Shown: one piece after another, positions 1 to 7,156 of the stretch
How positions within the stretch are numbered: the stretch's first letter is position 1
Layout of the letters: every line of letters starts with the position of its first letter
From: an uncultured Phycisphaerales bacterium
Lineage (GTDB): Bacteria > Planctomycetota > Phycisphaerae > WQYP01
Assembly: GCA_903868035.1 (NCBI GenBank)
Contig: CAIPTQ010000324.1
Location: 1 to 19,749, forward strand
DNA length: 19,749 nucleotides
Reading direction: 5' to 3'
Made by a program: the position numbers and the translations under genes
The notes under the pieces: model-generated
The model's database searches: none
The model's input: only the letters and a program-made list of their open reading frames with translations
Told to the model about the DNA's origin: nothing

Positions 1-381
1 GCCGCCGCCACCCGATAGGACGTAGAGTTTCATTGTCTTGTTGCCGGCGCAGAGCATTCCCGTAAAGCCGTTTTCGGTGACCTGGACGATTCGCCCCGTC
101 TCCTCATTCACCGCCAGCGCCTGGGATCCGGTCTCGCGCGTTCCCCGGAAAATCAGCCACTTGCCATCGGCGGTCCATTGCCGGTGCGTCTGGTAGATTT
201 TCGACTGGCTGTACCCGCCGTCGGTGCTGGTGAGGAAGGTGAGCGGCAGCCCCGTCACGGGGTCCGGGACGATCTTTTTCTCCGAGGGCCAGGTCCGGCC
301 CAGTTGCGCCTGCGCCGGAGCGGCCAGCATGGTCGCGGCCAGCGCCGCTACGCAACCCATGACGACGGTTTTCATATGCAT
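1..381 (-). CDS. oligogalacturonate lyase-like exported protein (N-terminal part, cut by window edge)
   Basis: Only the first 127 codons are visible; the gene runs off the left edge. The product begins with a signal peptide (MHMKTVV..., hydrophobic stretch ending near APAQA, about residue 25), so it is exported. The mature start has a 'D-P-V-T-G-L-P-L-T-F-L-T' segment followed by 'KIYQTHRQWTADGKW', 'GSQALAVNEETGRIVQVTE' and 'GMLCAGNKTMKLYV'. I recognise this as the beginning of a TolB/PD40-like beta-propeller of the oligogalacturonate lyase family, which cleaves short pectin oligomers to unsaturated galacturonate. The catalytic residues lie outside the window, so activity cannot be judged. 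The ATG at 381 was chosen because GGAG (389-392) lies 7 nt upstream; an ATG at 375 is also possible. The PfkB kinase two genes upstream on the same strand would fit the same pathway. A general propeller protein of unknown function is the alternative. Confidence 0.7.
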   Translation of the reverse strand, partial: MHMKTVVMGCVAALAATMLAAPAQAQLGRTWPSEKKIVPDPVTGLPLTFLTSTDGGYSQSKIYQTHRQWTADGKWLIFRGTRETGSQALAVNEETGRIVQVTENGFTGMLCAGNKTMKLYVLSGGGG

Positions 382-388
382 AAAACAT

Positions 389-392
389 CTCC
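389..392 (-). promoter_or_regulatory. Shine-Dalgarno GGAG for the lyase-like gene
   Basis: GGAG on the minus strand with 7 nt to the ATG at 381. It decides the start over the in-frame ATG at 375. The 178-nt gap between argG and this gene (382-559) otherwise holds only short GC-rich inverted repeats, such as CCGCCG/CGGCGG around 411-427, and no convincing promoter. Confidence 0.55.
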
Positions 393-559
393 ATGTGATT
401 TGTTTCGGAACCGCCGGCTTGCGGCGGAACCGCGGCCACAACAGACATGTCCCCAGCCAGAACGCTTGGCTTGAGGGGAGCCGTTGGTTCAACGCCGCCG
501 CCGCGCTTTCATTGCGGCGCTTCCCGCCTCAAATATTCCCCCGGAATGCCGCTTCCGCA

Positions 560-1777
560 TCATGATTTCCGCCGGTTTACCGTCGCGTGGACCTTCATCG
601 GTAGCCCAAACAGCTTGATGAAACCTATCGCATCCTTGCCGTCATACTCCGCGCCCATCGTGAAGCTCGCCAGGTTGTGCTGGTAGAGCGACTGGGGCGA
701 AGTGGTCGCGGCGGCCGTGGCGCGGCCCTTGAACAGCCGCACCTTCACCGTGCCCGTCGTGTTTTCCTGGACCTTGTTGACGAAGGCGTCGAGCGCCTCG
801 CGCAGCGGGTGGAACCACATGCCGTAGTAGACCAAATCCGCGTATTTCAGCGCCACCTGCTGCTTGTAGTGCAGCGTCTCGCGCTCCAGGCACAGATGCT
901 CCAGCGCCGTCAGCGCCGTGTACAGAATCGTCCCCCCCGGCGTCTCATACGCCCCGCGCGACTTCATCCCCACCAGCCGGTTCTCCACCAGATCCGTCTG
1001 CCCCACCCCATGCCGCCCGCCAATCTCATTAAGCGTGGCGACCACCTCGTGCCCCTTGAGTTTCTTCCCGTTCACCGCCACCGGCACCCCCGCCTCAAAC
1101 CCCACCTCCACATACTCCGCCTGGTTCGGCGCCTTGGCCACCGGCACCGACATCACCCACATATCATCCCGCGTCTCATTCGCCGGGTCTTCCAAATCCG
1201 CCCCCTCATGCGATAGATGCCACAGATTCCGATCCCGCGAGTAAATCTTCTTCTTGCTTTGCGCAATGGGTATCCCCTTCTCCTGGGCATAATCCACCGC
1301 CGCCTCCCGGCTGCGCAACTGGAACCGGTCGTCCTTCCACGGTGCGATGATCTTCAGCTCCGGCCCCAGCGCCATGTACGTCAGCTCAAACCGCACCTGG
1401 TCGTTCCCCTTCCCCGTCGCCCCGTGCGACACCGCATCCGCCCCCTCGGCATGCGCCACCTCTACCTGATACTTGGCGATCAGCGGCCGCGCAATCGACG
1501 TCCCCAGCAAATACTGCCCCTCATAAATCGCCCCGGACTTGAGCATCGGAAAGCAATACTGCTCGGCAAATTCCTGCCGCAGATCCTTGATGATGCACTT
1601 GTCCGCCCCGCTCTTGAGCGCCTTGGCCTTGATCCCCTCCAGTTCATCCCCCTGCCCCAGCTCCGCGGCAAAGGCGATCACCTTGCACCCCGGATAGTTG
1701 TCCTTGAGCCAGGGCAGAATCACCGACGTATCCAGCCCGCCCGAATAGGCGAGCACGATTTTTTTCACGGCCGACAT
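560..1777 (-). CDS. argG: argininosuccinate synthase
   Basis: A 405-residue cytosolic enzyme that joins citrulline and aspartate using ATP to make argininosuccinate, the penultimate step of arginine synthesis. Family hallmarks are clear: the N-type ATP pyrophosphatase loop AYSGGLDTS at residues 9-17, 'GTSIARPLIAK' in the first third, and 'HGATGKGNDQVRFE' for the substrate site. Length is normal for the family. The ATG at 1777 is preferred because GGAG lies 6 nt upstream; the open frame extends four codons further to a TTG with no such support. It follows the sugar kinase on the same strand with a 77-nt gap, so co-transcription is possible but not shown. No argH or other arginine gene is present here. 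The opposite strand is also open over long stretches, a by-product of the high GC3. Confidence 0.96.
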   Translation of the reverse strand: MSAVKKIVLAYSGGLDTSVILPWLKDNYPGCKVIAFAAELGQGDELEGIKAKALKSGADKCIIKDLRQEFAEQYCFPMLKSGAIYEGQYLLGTSIARPLIAKYQVEVAHAEGADAVSHGATGKGNDQVRFELTYMALGPELKIIAPWKDDRFQLRSREAAVDYAQEKGIPIAQSKKKIYSRDRNLWHLSHEGADLEDPANETRDDMWVMSVPVAKAPNQAEYVEVGFEAGVPVAVNGKKLKGHEVVATLNEIGGRHGVGQTDLVENRLVGMKSRGAYETPGGTILYTALTALEHLCLERETLHYKQQVALKYADLVYYGMWFHPLREALDAFVNKVQENTTGTVKVRLFKGRATAAATTSPQSLYQHNLASFTMGAEYDGKDAIGFIKLFGLPMKVHATVNRRKS

Positions 1778-1854
1778 GCGAAGCTCCAATCAACAAGAAA
1801 CCTGCCCCCCATCATGGAGCCGCCGGCACATTTTGGCAATGGTGCCCGCAGCGC

Positions 1855-2943
1855 TTACCGCTTGATCCGTGCGCTGCCGCCCTTGTAGATGTGCATGAGC
1901 TCTTCCCGGGTGATCTGGCTGGTATCGCCGCGCGTGGTTTGGAGAAGCGCGCCGTGGGCCGCGCCGAGGTTGACGCATTCTTCGGGGGTCATGCCGGTAA
2001 GGAAGCCATAGGCGAAACCGCTGGCAAAGCCGTCACCGCCGCCGACGCGGTCTTCGATCTCCAAATCCTTGAACAACCGCGACTCGTGGAACTTGCCGTC
2101 ATGCCAGAGGATGGCGGACCAGTTGTTGATCAGGCCGGACTTCACTTCCCGCAGGGTGGTGCCGACAACGCGGATGTTGGGATATTTGGCGACGACTTTT
2201 TCGACCATGCGTTTGTAGGCGGTGGTGTCGAGGGCACCGAGGTTTTCGCTGTCCACGCCTTCGACTTCAAAGCCCAGCACCTTCTGGAAGTCCTCCTCGT
2301 TGCCGATGAGGCAGTCCACGTAGGGGATAAGGTCCTTGGTGACTTCCTGGGCTTTTTGGGAGGACCAGAGCTTGGAGCGGAAGTTGAGGTCGTAGGAGGT
2401 GATCGTGCCGGAGGTTTTGGCCTTCACGAGGGCCTCCTTGACGACGGCGGCGGCGGAATCGGACAGCGCGGTGAAGATGCCGCCGGTGTGGAGCCAGCGG
2501 ACGCCGCGAATGGCGAAGAGGGTGTCGAAATCGACGTCGCCAGGCTTCATGTGCATGGCGGCGGAGTGGCCGCGATCATACATCGTCACGCTCCCGCGCA
2601 CCCCCGTGCCCACCTCGGTGAAGTTCAACCCGATCCGGTCGGCCAGGCCCACGCCATCGTACTTGACGACGTTGACGTGCCGCACATCGACGCCCACGGC
2701 ACGGGCGTGGTTGAGGATGATGGCCCCCAGCGGATTATCTACCAGCCGGCACGACCAGCCGGTGCGCAGCCCCAGCCGCGCCAGGGCGTAGGCGACGTTG
2801 TACTCGCCGCCGCCGACCCAGACTTCCAAATTGCTGGCGAATTCGATGCGCCCGTGGCCCGGCGGCGAGAGCCGGATCATGCATTCGCCGAGGGAGACCA
2901 AGTCGAGTTGGGTGGCGTCTTTGGGTTTGATGCTCAGGGACAT
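1855..2943 (-). CDS. kdgK: PfkB-family sugar kinase, probable 2-keto-3-deoxygluconate kinase
   Basis: A 362-residue cytosolic ribokinase-fold kinase. The N-terminal substrate region has 'SLGECMIRLSPPG' and 'GGGEYNVAYALARLGL' (the usual GG-N-A motif), and the C-terminal catalytic motif is 'DRVGGGDGFASGF' with the presumed catalytic Asp at about residue 304. Within PfkB kinases the 'GE.M.RL.PPG' opening resembles 2-keto-3-deoxygluconate kinases, which phosphorylate KDG to KDPG at the end of uronate and pectin breakdown. The lyase-like gene at the left edge supports that substrate, but the sugar specificity remains inference. The start at 2943 (MSLSIKP) was chosen because GGAG lies 6 nt upstream; an upstream in-frame ATG would add eight residues but overlaps the ribosome binding site. 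It is divergent from the AAA+ ATPase gene. Confidence 0.85.
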   Translation of the reverse strand: MSLSIKPKDATQLDLVSLGECMIRLSPPGHGRIEFASNLEVWVGGGEYNVAYALARLGLRTGWSCRLVDNPLGAIILNHARAVGVDVRHVNVVKYDGVGLADRIGLNFTEVGTGVRGSVTMYDRGHSAAMHMKPGDVDFDTLFAIRGVRWLHTGGIFTALSDSAAAVVKEALVKAKTSGTITSYDLNFRSKLWSSQKAQEVTKDLIPYVDCLIGNEEDFQKVLGFEVEGVDSENLGALDTTAYKRMVEKVVAKYPNIRVVGTTLREVKSGLINNWSAILWHDGKFHESRLFKDLEIEDRVGGGDGFASGFAYGFLTGMTPEECVNLGAAHGALLQTTRGDTSQITREELMHIYKGGSARIKR

Positions 2944-2989
2944 GTGATACTCCATCCGAGTGGACAACGGTCAGGCAACAGAAGCGGAA

Positions 2990-3018
2990 AAGATACTCGT
3001 TTTTTGGGCGGTGGTCGA
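2990..3018 (-). promoter_or_regulatory. possible promoter for the sugar kinase
   Basis: Minus-strand TCGACC (3013-3018) and TATCTT (2990-2995), separated by 17 nt, each match 4 of 6 bases of the housekeeping consensus and would leave a leader of about 40 nt. The 203-nt divergent spacer (2944-3146) must also hold the ATPase promoter; a TACGAT at 3112-3117 is the best candidate there. Both calls are weak. Confidence 0.25.
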
Positions 3019-3146
3019 GGGTATGGCGGCATGGCTTGAAGGGCCAGGAGGAAGAAAGGTCGTAGGTAAAGAATTCCAGCCGGCGGATTCGAAATGCCCC
3101 ATCCACCCCGCTACGATTGCCCGTGCCATTTGACGGAGCAACATTC

Positions 3147-4601
3147 ATGCCCACGGCAACCTCGCATCCGCCCGCCCCGCGAACGGTGGGACAACTGAAA
3201 GCCACCGGATACCGGCCGCTGTCCGTGAAGGATGAGCTGCGCAAGAACGTGATCGCACGCCTGCGGACCGGGACGGAACTCTTCCCCGGCATCGTCGGCT
3301 ATCGCGATACCGTGATCCCCCAGATCATTCATGGCATCTTGTCCAAGCACGATCTGCTCTTCCTGGGCCTGCGCGGCCAGGCCAAGACGCGGATAATGCG
3401 GATGCTGCCCGATTTGCTCGATGAGTGGATGCCCACGCTGGCGGAAACGGAAATCAATGACGATCCGCTGCTGCCCACGACGACGGCGGGGCGGCGGATC
3501 ATCTCCGAACAGGGGGACGAGGCGGGCGTGGAGTGGATTCACCGCGCGGCGCGCTATCACGAAAAGCTGGCCACGCCGGACGTGACGATCGCGGACCTCA
3601 TCGGCGAGATCGACCTGGTCAAGCACGCCCAGGGGCGGTATCTGTCGGATGAATCGACCATGCACTTCGGCCTGATTCCTCGCACGAACCGGGGGATTTT
3701 CGCGATCAACGAGCTGCCGGACTTGGCGCCCAAGATCCAAGTGGGATTGTTCAACGTGCTGGAGGAGCGCGACATCCAGATACGCGGCTATCCGATACGC
3801 TTGAACCTGGATGTGTGCATGGTGTTTTCGGCAAATCCGGAGGACTATACAAATCGCGGCCGGATCGTCACCCCCCTGAAGGACCGCATCGGCTCGGTGA
3901 TCCGCACGCATTACCCGGCCGGCGTGAACGAGGGAATTGAGATTGTCATGCAAAACGCATGGCTGGAGCGGCACGCGGAGGGCGGCGCGCCCGATAGCGG
4001 CGTCGAAGTGCTGGTGCCGGCATATGTGCATCAGATATTGGAGGAGTTCGTGCGGTTGGCGCGGACGAGTCCGCATATTAACCAGTCGTCGGGGGTGTCG
4101 GTGCGGTGTTCGCTTGCCAATGCCGAGAATGTGGTATCATCGGCGGAACGGCGGAGTATTTTGGCCGGGGAGAAGCGCGTGGTGGCGCGCGTGGATAACC
4201 TGGCGTTCATCGCGGCGAGTTCCCGCGGCAAGCTGGAATTGATGCTCGCCGAGGGGGAGGGCGCGGAGGACAAGCTGATTGGGGCGCTGGTGGGCGAGGC
4301 CGTGAAAGCCGTGTTCGCGCGGCATGCGGATTTCAACCAGTTCGATGAGCTCGCGCTGCAGTTCAAGGGTGGGCTTACTTTGCAGGTGGGCGATGAGGTG
4401 CCCACCGAGATGATGCTGGAGAACTATACACACATTAAGGGCCTGCGCCAGGCGGCGTTTGAGCTGACGCGCGAACTGGGCATGGATTCCAAGGATCCGG
4501 GGAGCATTGTGTCCGCCGGGGAGTTCCTGCTGGAGGCGCTGTACGTGAATAACCGGCTGAGCAAGGGGATGATCCGGGGGAAGATGGTGTTTCGGAAGTG
4601 A
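3147..4601 (+). CDS. MoxR/magnesium-chelatase-like AAA+ ATPase
   Basis: A 484-residue cytosolic AAA+ ATPase. Residues 74-81 form a Walker A (GLRGQAKT), 183-192 the Walker B region (GIFAINELPD, with Asn where Asp is usual), and 226-238 a sensor-1-like 'VFSANPEDYTNRG' followed by 'TPLKDRIGS'. This is the pattern of a conserved MoxR-like family seen in Bacteroidetes and planctomycetes, related to the magnesium chelatase I subunit. MoxR ATPases generally work with a VWA-domain partner as chaperone-like complexes. No VWA gene is beside it here: the next gene is convergent and starts its stop codon 3 nt away. The ATG at 3147 was chosen because GGAG (3135-3138) lies 8 nt upstream; a TTG at 3117 in frame is unlikely. 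The substrate is unknown. Confidence 0.88.
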   Translation: MPTATSHPPAPRTVGQLKATGYRPLSVKDELRKNVIARLRTGTELFPGIVGYRDTVIPQIIHGILSKHDLLFLGLRGQAKTRIMRMLPDLLDEWMPTLAETEINDDPLLPTTTAGRRIISEQGDEAGVEWIHRAARYHEKLATPDVTIADLIGEIDLVKHAQGRYLSDESTMHFGLIPRTNRGIFAINELPDLAPKIQVGLFNVLEERDIQIRGYPIRLNLDVCMVFSANPEDYTNRGRIVTPLKDRIGSVIRTHYPAGVNEGIEIVMQNAWLERHAEGGAPDSGVEVLVPAYVHQILEEFVRLARTSPHINQSSGVSVRCSLANAENVVSSAERRSILAGEKRVVARVDNLAFIAASSRGKLELMLAEGEGAEDKLIGALVGEAVKAVFARHADFNQFDELALQFKGGLTLQVGDEVPTEMMLENYTHIKGLRQAAFELTRELGMDSKDPGSIVSAGEFLLEALYVNNRLSKGMIRGKMVFRK

Positions 4602-4604
4602 CGC

Positions 4605-5504
4605 TCACACCCGCCGCGCCCGCAGCGCCAGAAACATCGGTATTTCCTTCCGCGCCTGATCCAGCGCCGCCTGCCGCGGCCCGGGCTGGCTTTTCTTGTG
4701 GCTGATCCATTCCTCGATATGGTCGATAAGCAGTCCCGCGTTCCCCAATGTGTTGATGTACGCTTGCAGCGGCCGGTGGAAGTGCGTCGTCGCGGAGGCG
4801 TCGTTACCGTGGGCGGCCAGGCCGGGGTGGGTCTGGATGGGGATCGACGCACTGGAAAGATACTGCCGTACCAGGCGGGTCTGCGTGCCGACGGCGGCAT
4901 CCCAGTGCCAGTCAGACTGCCGGGGGATGCGGAAGCAGGGATGCATCATCACAATAATCATCGCGCCGGCGGGCTTGAGCAGCGCATGACACGCCTGCCA
5001 CACCGGCGACAGCGGCGTGAGGTTCTGGATCGCCAGCACCAGCGTGATGGCATCAAAAGTTTCCGCCACCAGATCCGCGGCCCAATGGCCGCCCTCGTCA
5101 CGCAGTTTCGTGGCGTCGGCAATCGCGTAACGCATGGGGAGCTTGTCGGCGGCGTTGCGCTGGCGGGCGGCGGCAATCAACGGCTCCGCGGCGTCGATCC
5201 CGGTGACGTGATGGCCCAACGTCGCCAACTTCCGACACAGTACGCCCTGGCCGCAGGCGAGATCGAGAATGGCCAGGGGAGCGAAAGGAGGATTCTCGAT
5301 TTTCGATTTTCGCCCTACATGTTCGATTTTGTTGGTGTGCGGCGCCAGCATTCGCAGAATGCCGGGGATAATCACCTCGCGGTGGTATTCCGAGCCATCA
5401 GCGCCCACCAGCGTGTCATACCAGTCGGCCACCTCGGCCCAGTGGGTGGGCTTGGTCCGGGAGGCCTGAGCGGGTCGCGGCGATTGGGGCGGATGTTTGT
5501 GCAT
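4605..5504 (-). CDS. class I SAM-dependent methyltransferase with an in-frame repeat insert
   Basis: A 299-residue Rossmann-fold methyltransferase. Motif I is 'ILDLACGQG' (residues 79-87), the acidic strand is 'TGIDAAEPLI' (101-110), and 'MHPCFRIPRQSDWHW' follows the core. The substrate is not identifiable. Just before motif I, residues about 57-74 (NKIEHVGRKSKIENPPFA) are encoded by heptameric repeat DNA and look like an intrusion into a loop that is normally short. The ATG at 5504 has no Shine-Dalgarno; a TATGAT box ends 6 nt upstream, which suggests a leaderless message. An open frame extends 30 codons further upstream, into the end of the pseudouridine synthase gene, and is not favoured. 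It is convergent with the ATPase gene and 37 nt downstream of the pseudouridine synthase gene on the same strand. Confidence 0.85.
   Translation of the reverse strand: MHKHPPQSPRPAQASRTKPTHWAEVADWYDTLVGADGSEYHREVIIPGILRMLAPHTNKIEHVGRKSKIENPPFAPLAILDLACGQGVLCRKLATLGHHVTGIDAAEPLIAAARQRNAADKLPMRYAIADATKLRDEGGHWAADLVAETFDAITLVLAIQNLTPLSPVWQACHALLKPAGAMIIVMMHPCFRIPRQSDWHWDAAVGTQTRLVRQYLSSASIPIQTHPGLAAHGNDASATTHFHRPLQAYINTLGNAGLLIDHIEEWISHKKSQPGPRQAALDQARKEIPMFLALRARRV
5295..5330. repeat. heptameric repeat TCGATTT inside the methyltransferase gene
   Basis: TCGATTT occurs twice in tandem (5296-5302, 5303-5309) followed by a partial unit, with a third separate copy at 5323-5329. It is read in frame by the methyltransferase on the minus strand and encodes Lys/Ile/Glu-rich residues just before the SAM-binding motif. 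Confidence 0.7.
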
Positions 5505-5510
5505 GGGGCC

Positions 5511-5516
5511 ATCATA
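5511..5516 (-). promoter_or_regulatory. -10 box (TATGAT) for the methyltransferase, leaderless arrangement
   Basis: TATGAT on the minus strand ends 6 nt before the ATG at 5504, so transcription would begin at or next to the start codon. No Shine-Dalgarno and no good -35 are visible. Upstream is a near-perfect direct repeat (CCGCTGGCTA 5518-5527, CCGGTGGCTA 5529-5538). Confidence 0.5.
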
Positions 5517-5541
5517 ACCGCTGGCTAGCCGGTGGCTATCT

Positions 5542-6426
5542 TCAATCCCCCGTATGAAACAAATGCCCCATCCCCCCCGGCATCGGCGACTCAAAACTCA
5601 CCGTCTTCCCCGAGCGCGGATGCTCAAACGCCAGCCGCGCCGCATGCAGGGCCAGGCGGTGTGGCGGCTCATCCGGCTGCGGCGGCTTGGGCGGCCGGCT
5701 GTATAGGGGGTCCGCACACACCGTGTGGCCCAGGGCGTTGAGCTGCACACGAATCTGGTGCTTACGCCCGGTGAACAGCGTGCAGCGGAGGTGCGCGAGG
5801 TTTTTGGTTTTGGACGTAGCGACAGTCTCATAGTCGAGGATGGCGAGTTTGCCTTTTTTGAGATCATTGGTGATCCGCACGATGCCGAAGTTATCCTCCA
5901 AAAGAAGATTCTCCAGGTGCCCCTTGGGATTTTTCGGGATGCCATGGACGATGGCGTCATACTGGCGGGTGATGGTGTGCTCGAAGAACTGCCGCTTGAG
6001 GCTGGCGAAGGCCTCCCAGTTGCGGGCGAAAACCAGCAGCCCCGAGGCGTCGCGGTCGAGCCGGTGGACCAGGTGGACCTGAAAACGCTGGTTCTGGTTG
6101 AGGAAATAATCCTGCAAAATGCGCCACGCCGTGGGCCGCTTCTCCTGGGCGTCCGTCGCCGTGATCTGCCCGGCGGGCTTGTCCACCACAATGATGTCGG
6201 CATCGAAATGGATCAGCCGCAGCCCCTCATACAAAATGACCACCGCCGTGTGTACGTCGCCGGTGTCCGCAACCTCAATCTTGTCGCTCTCGGCCACCGG
6301 CTGCTTGAGGCTCCGCACCAGCGTGCCATTGATCCGCACCCGCTTGCCGGCGACCATGTCGCGGAGCGTGGTCTTGCTGGCTTGGGGAAAAAGCTGGCTC
6401 AGACGGGTGAGGAGGTCGGTGGGCAT
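5542..6426 (-). CDS. RluA-family 23S rRNA/tRNA pseudouridine synthase
   Basis: A 294-residue cytosolic enzyme that isomerises uridine to pseudouridine in structured RNA. Residues 1 to about 55 form an S4-like RNA-binding region (LLTRLSQLFPQASKTTLRDMV...RVRINGTLV). The catalytic domain begins at 'IIVVDKPAGQ' and carries the signature HRLDRDASG at 121-129 with catalytic Asp124; the more usual ending is TSG. The C-terminal 'TGRKHQIRVQLNALGHTVCADPLY' is also typical of RluA/RluD types. Which RNA position it modifies cannot be read from sequence. The ATG at 6426 was chosen since a TATAAT box ends 6 nt upstream and no Shine-Dalgarno exists; the open frame runs on upstream but would overlap the divergent riboflavin synthase gene. 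Confidence 0.92.
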   Translation of the reverse strand: MPTDLLTRLSQLFPQASKTTLRDMVAGKRVRINGTLVRSLKQPVAESDKIEVADTGDVHTAVVILYEGLRLIHFDADIIVVDKPAGQITATDAQEKRPTAWRILQDYFLNQNQRFQVHLVHRLDRDASGLLVFARNWEAFASLKRQFFEHTITRQYDAIVHGIPKNPKGHLENLLLEDNFGIVRITNDLKKGKLAILDYETVATSKTKNLAHLRCTLFTGRKHQIRVQLNALGHTVCADPLYSRPPKPPQPDEPPHRLALHAARLAFEHPRSGKTVSFESPMPGGMGHLFHTGD

Positions 6427-6432
6427 CGGTGG

Positions 6433-6438
6433 ATTATA
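6433..6438 (-). promoter_or_regulatory. -10 box (TATAAT) for the pseudouridine synthase
   Basis: A perfect TATAAT on the minus strand lies 6 nt before the ATG at 6426. This is the spacing expected when transcription starts at the initiation codon (leaderless mRNA). No recognisable -35 hexamer. Confidence 0.6.
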
Positions 6439-6472
6439 CGCCCGCAGGCGTGGAGATGCGCGGCCGTTGCGG

Positions 6473-6478
6473 TAGAAT
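6473..6478 (+). promoter_or_regulatory. -10 box (TAGAAT) for the riboflavin synthase operon
   Basis: TAGAAT lies 6 nt before the ATG at 6485, with no Shine-Dalgarno. Together with the box at 6433-6438 it makes a 58-nt divergent intergenic region with two back-to-back leaderless-type promoters. No FMN riboswitch can fit in this space. Confidence 0.5.
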
Positions 6479-6484
6479 GCGGGC

Positions 6485-7156
6485 ATGTTTACCGGCATCG
6501 TACAAGCTCTGGGCACCATTCAATCCGCCGCCGATACCGGCGCGGGCCGGCGGTTGGTGGTGGCCCTGGCGGAACTGGCCGCCGCGCCGATCGCTCGCGG
6601 CGACTCGGTCTGCATCTCCGGCGTGTGCCTCACGGCCGTCAAATGTGCCGCCGGTGTGGCCCATTTTGATGTCATCACCGAAACACTCAAACGCTCCACC
6701 CTCGGCGGCAAGAAGCCGCAGGACCGCGTGAACCTGGAATTGTCGCTCCGCGGCGATTCCTTCGTCGGCGGACATTTTGTGCAGGGCCATGTGGATGCCG
6801 TGGCCCGCGTGGTGGCCGTGCGAGAGGATGCGCGGGACTGGCGCGTCACGTTTGGCGTGCCGGCCGAGTGCATGGTCTACCTGATCCCCAAAGGCTCCGT
6901 GGCCGTGGACGGCGTGTCGATGACGATCGCCGAAGTCGGCGAAGGGACGTTTACCCTGGCGGTGATTCCCACGACGTTGGAAAAAACCACGCTGGCGAAA
7001 CTCCGCGTCGGCGATCAGGTGAACGTGGAGACGGACATCCTGGCCCGCACGGTCGTGCATTACCTGCAACAAATGAGCGGACGTGGCGGCGGAACACTCG
7101 GCGGCGCCGACGCGGGCATTACCCTCGCCAAACTCCAAGAATTGGGCATGGCATGA
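6485..7156 (+). CDS. ribE: riboflavin synthase, alpha subunit
   Basis: A 223-residue cytosolic enzyme that dismutates two 6,7-dimethyl-8-ribityllumazine molecules to riboflavin. The two tandem lumazine-binding barrels are plain: the first with MFTGIVQ at the N-terminus, 'DSVCISGVCLTA' and 'NLELS'; the second with 'GGHFVQGHVD', 'GSVAVDGVSMTI', 'IPTTLEKTTL' and 'VNVETDILAR'. Length is normal for the family. The ATG is the canonical MFTGIV start and lies 6 nt after a TAGAAT box. The stop overlaps the start of pdxA (ATGGCATGA), so translation is probably coupled. It is the first gene of a three-gene cofactor operon. The same enzyme is called ribC in some naming schemes. Confidence 0.96.
   Translation: MFTGIVQALGTIQSAADTGAGRRLVVALAELAAAPIARGDSVCISGVCLTAVKCAAGVAHFDVITETLKRSTLGGKKPQDRVNLELSLRGDSFVGGHFVQGHVDAVARVVAVREDARDWRVTFGVPAECMVYLIPKGSVAVDGVSMTIAEVGEGTFTLAVIPTTLEKTTLAKLRVGDQVNVETDILARTVVHYLQQMSGRGGGTLGGADAGITLAKLQELGMA

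Noticed and set aside
448..476. Hairpin-like CCCCAGCCA/TGGCTTGAGGGG between argG and the lyase gene
   Set aside because: The arms pair only in part (5 bp plus an offset G/C run), with no T-tract, so a terminator is not supported.
1825..1846. Hairpin GGCAC...GTGCC between the sugar kinase and argG as a terminator
   Set aside because: The stem is short with a bulge and has no T-run on the minus strand; too weak to call.
1891..3039. 382-codon open frame on the plus strand
   Set aside because: It is antisense to the sugar kinase, whose motifs are unmistakable.
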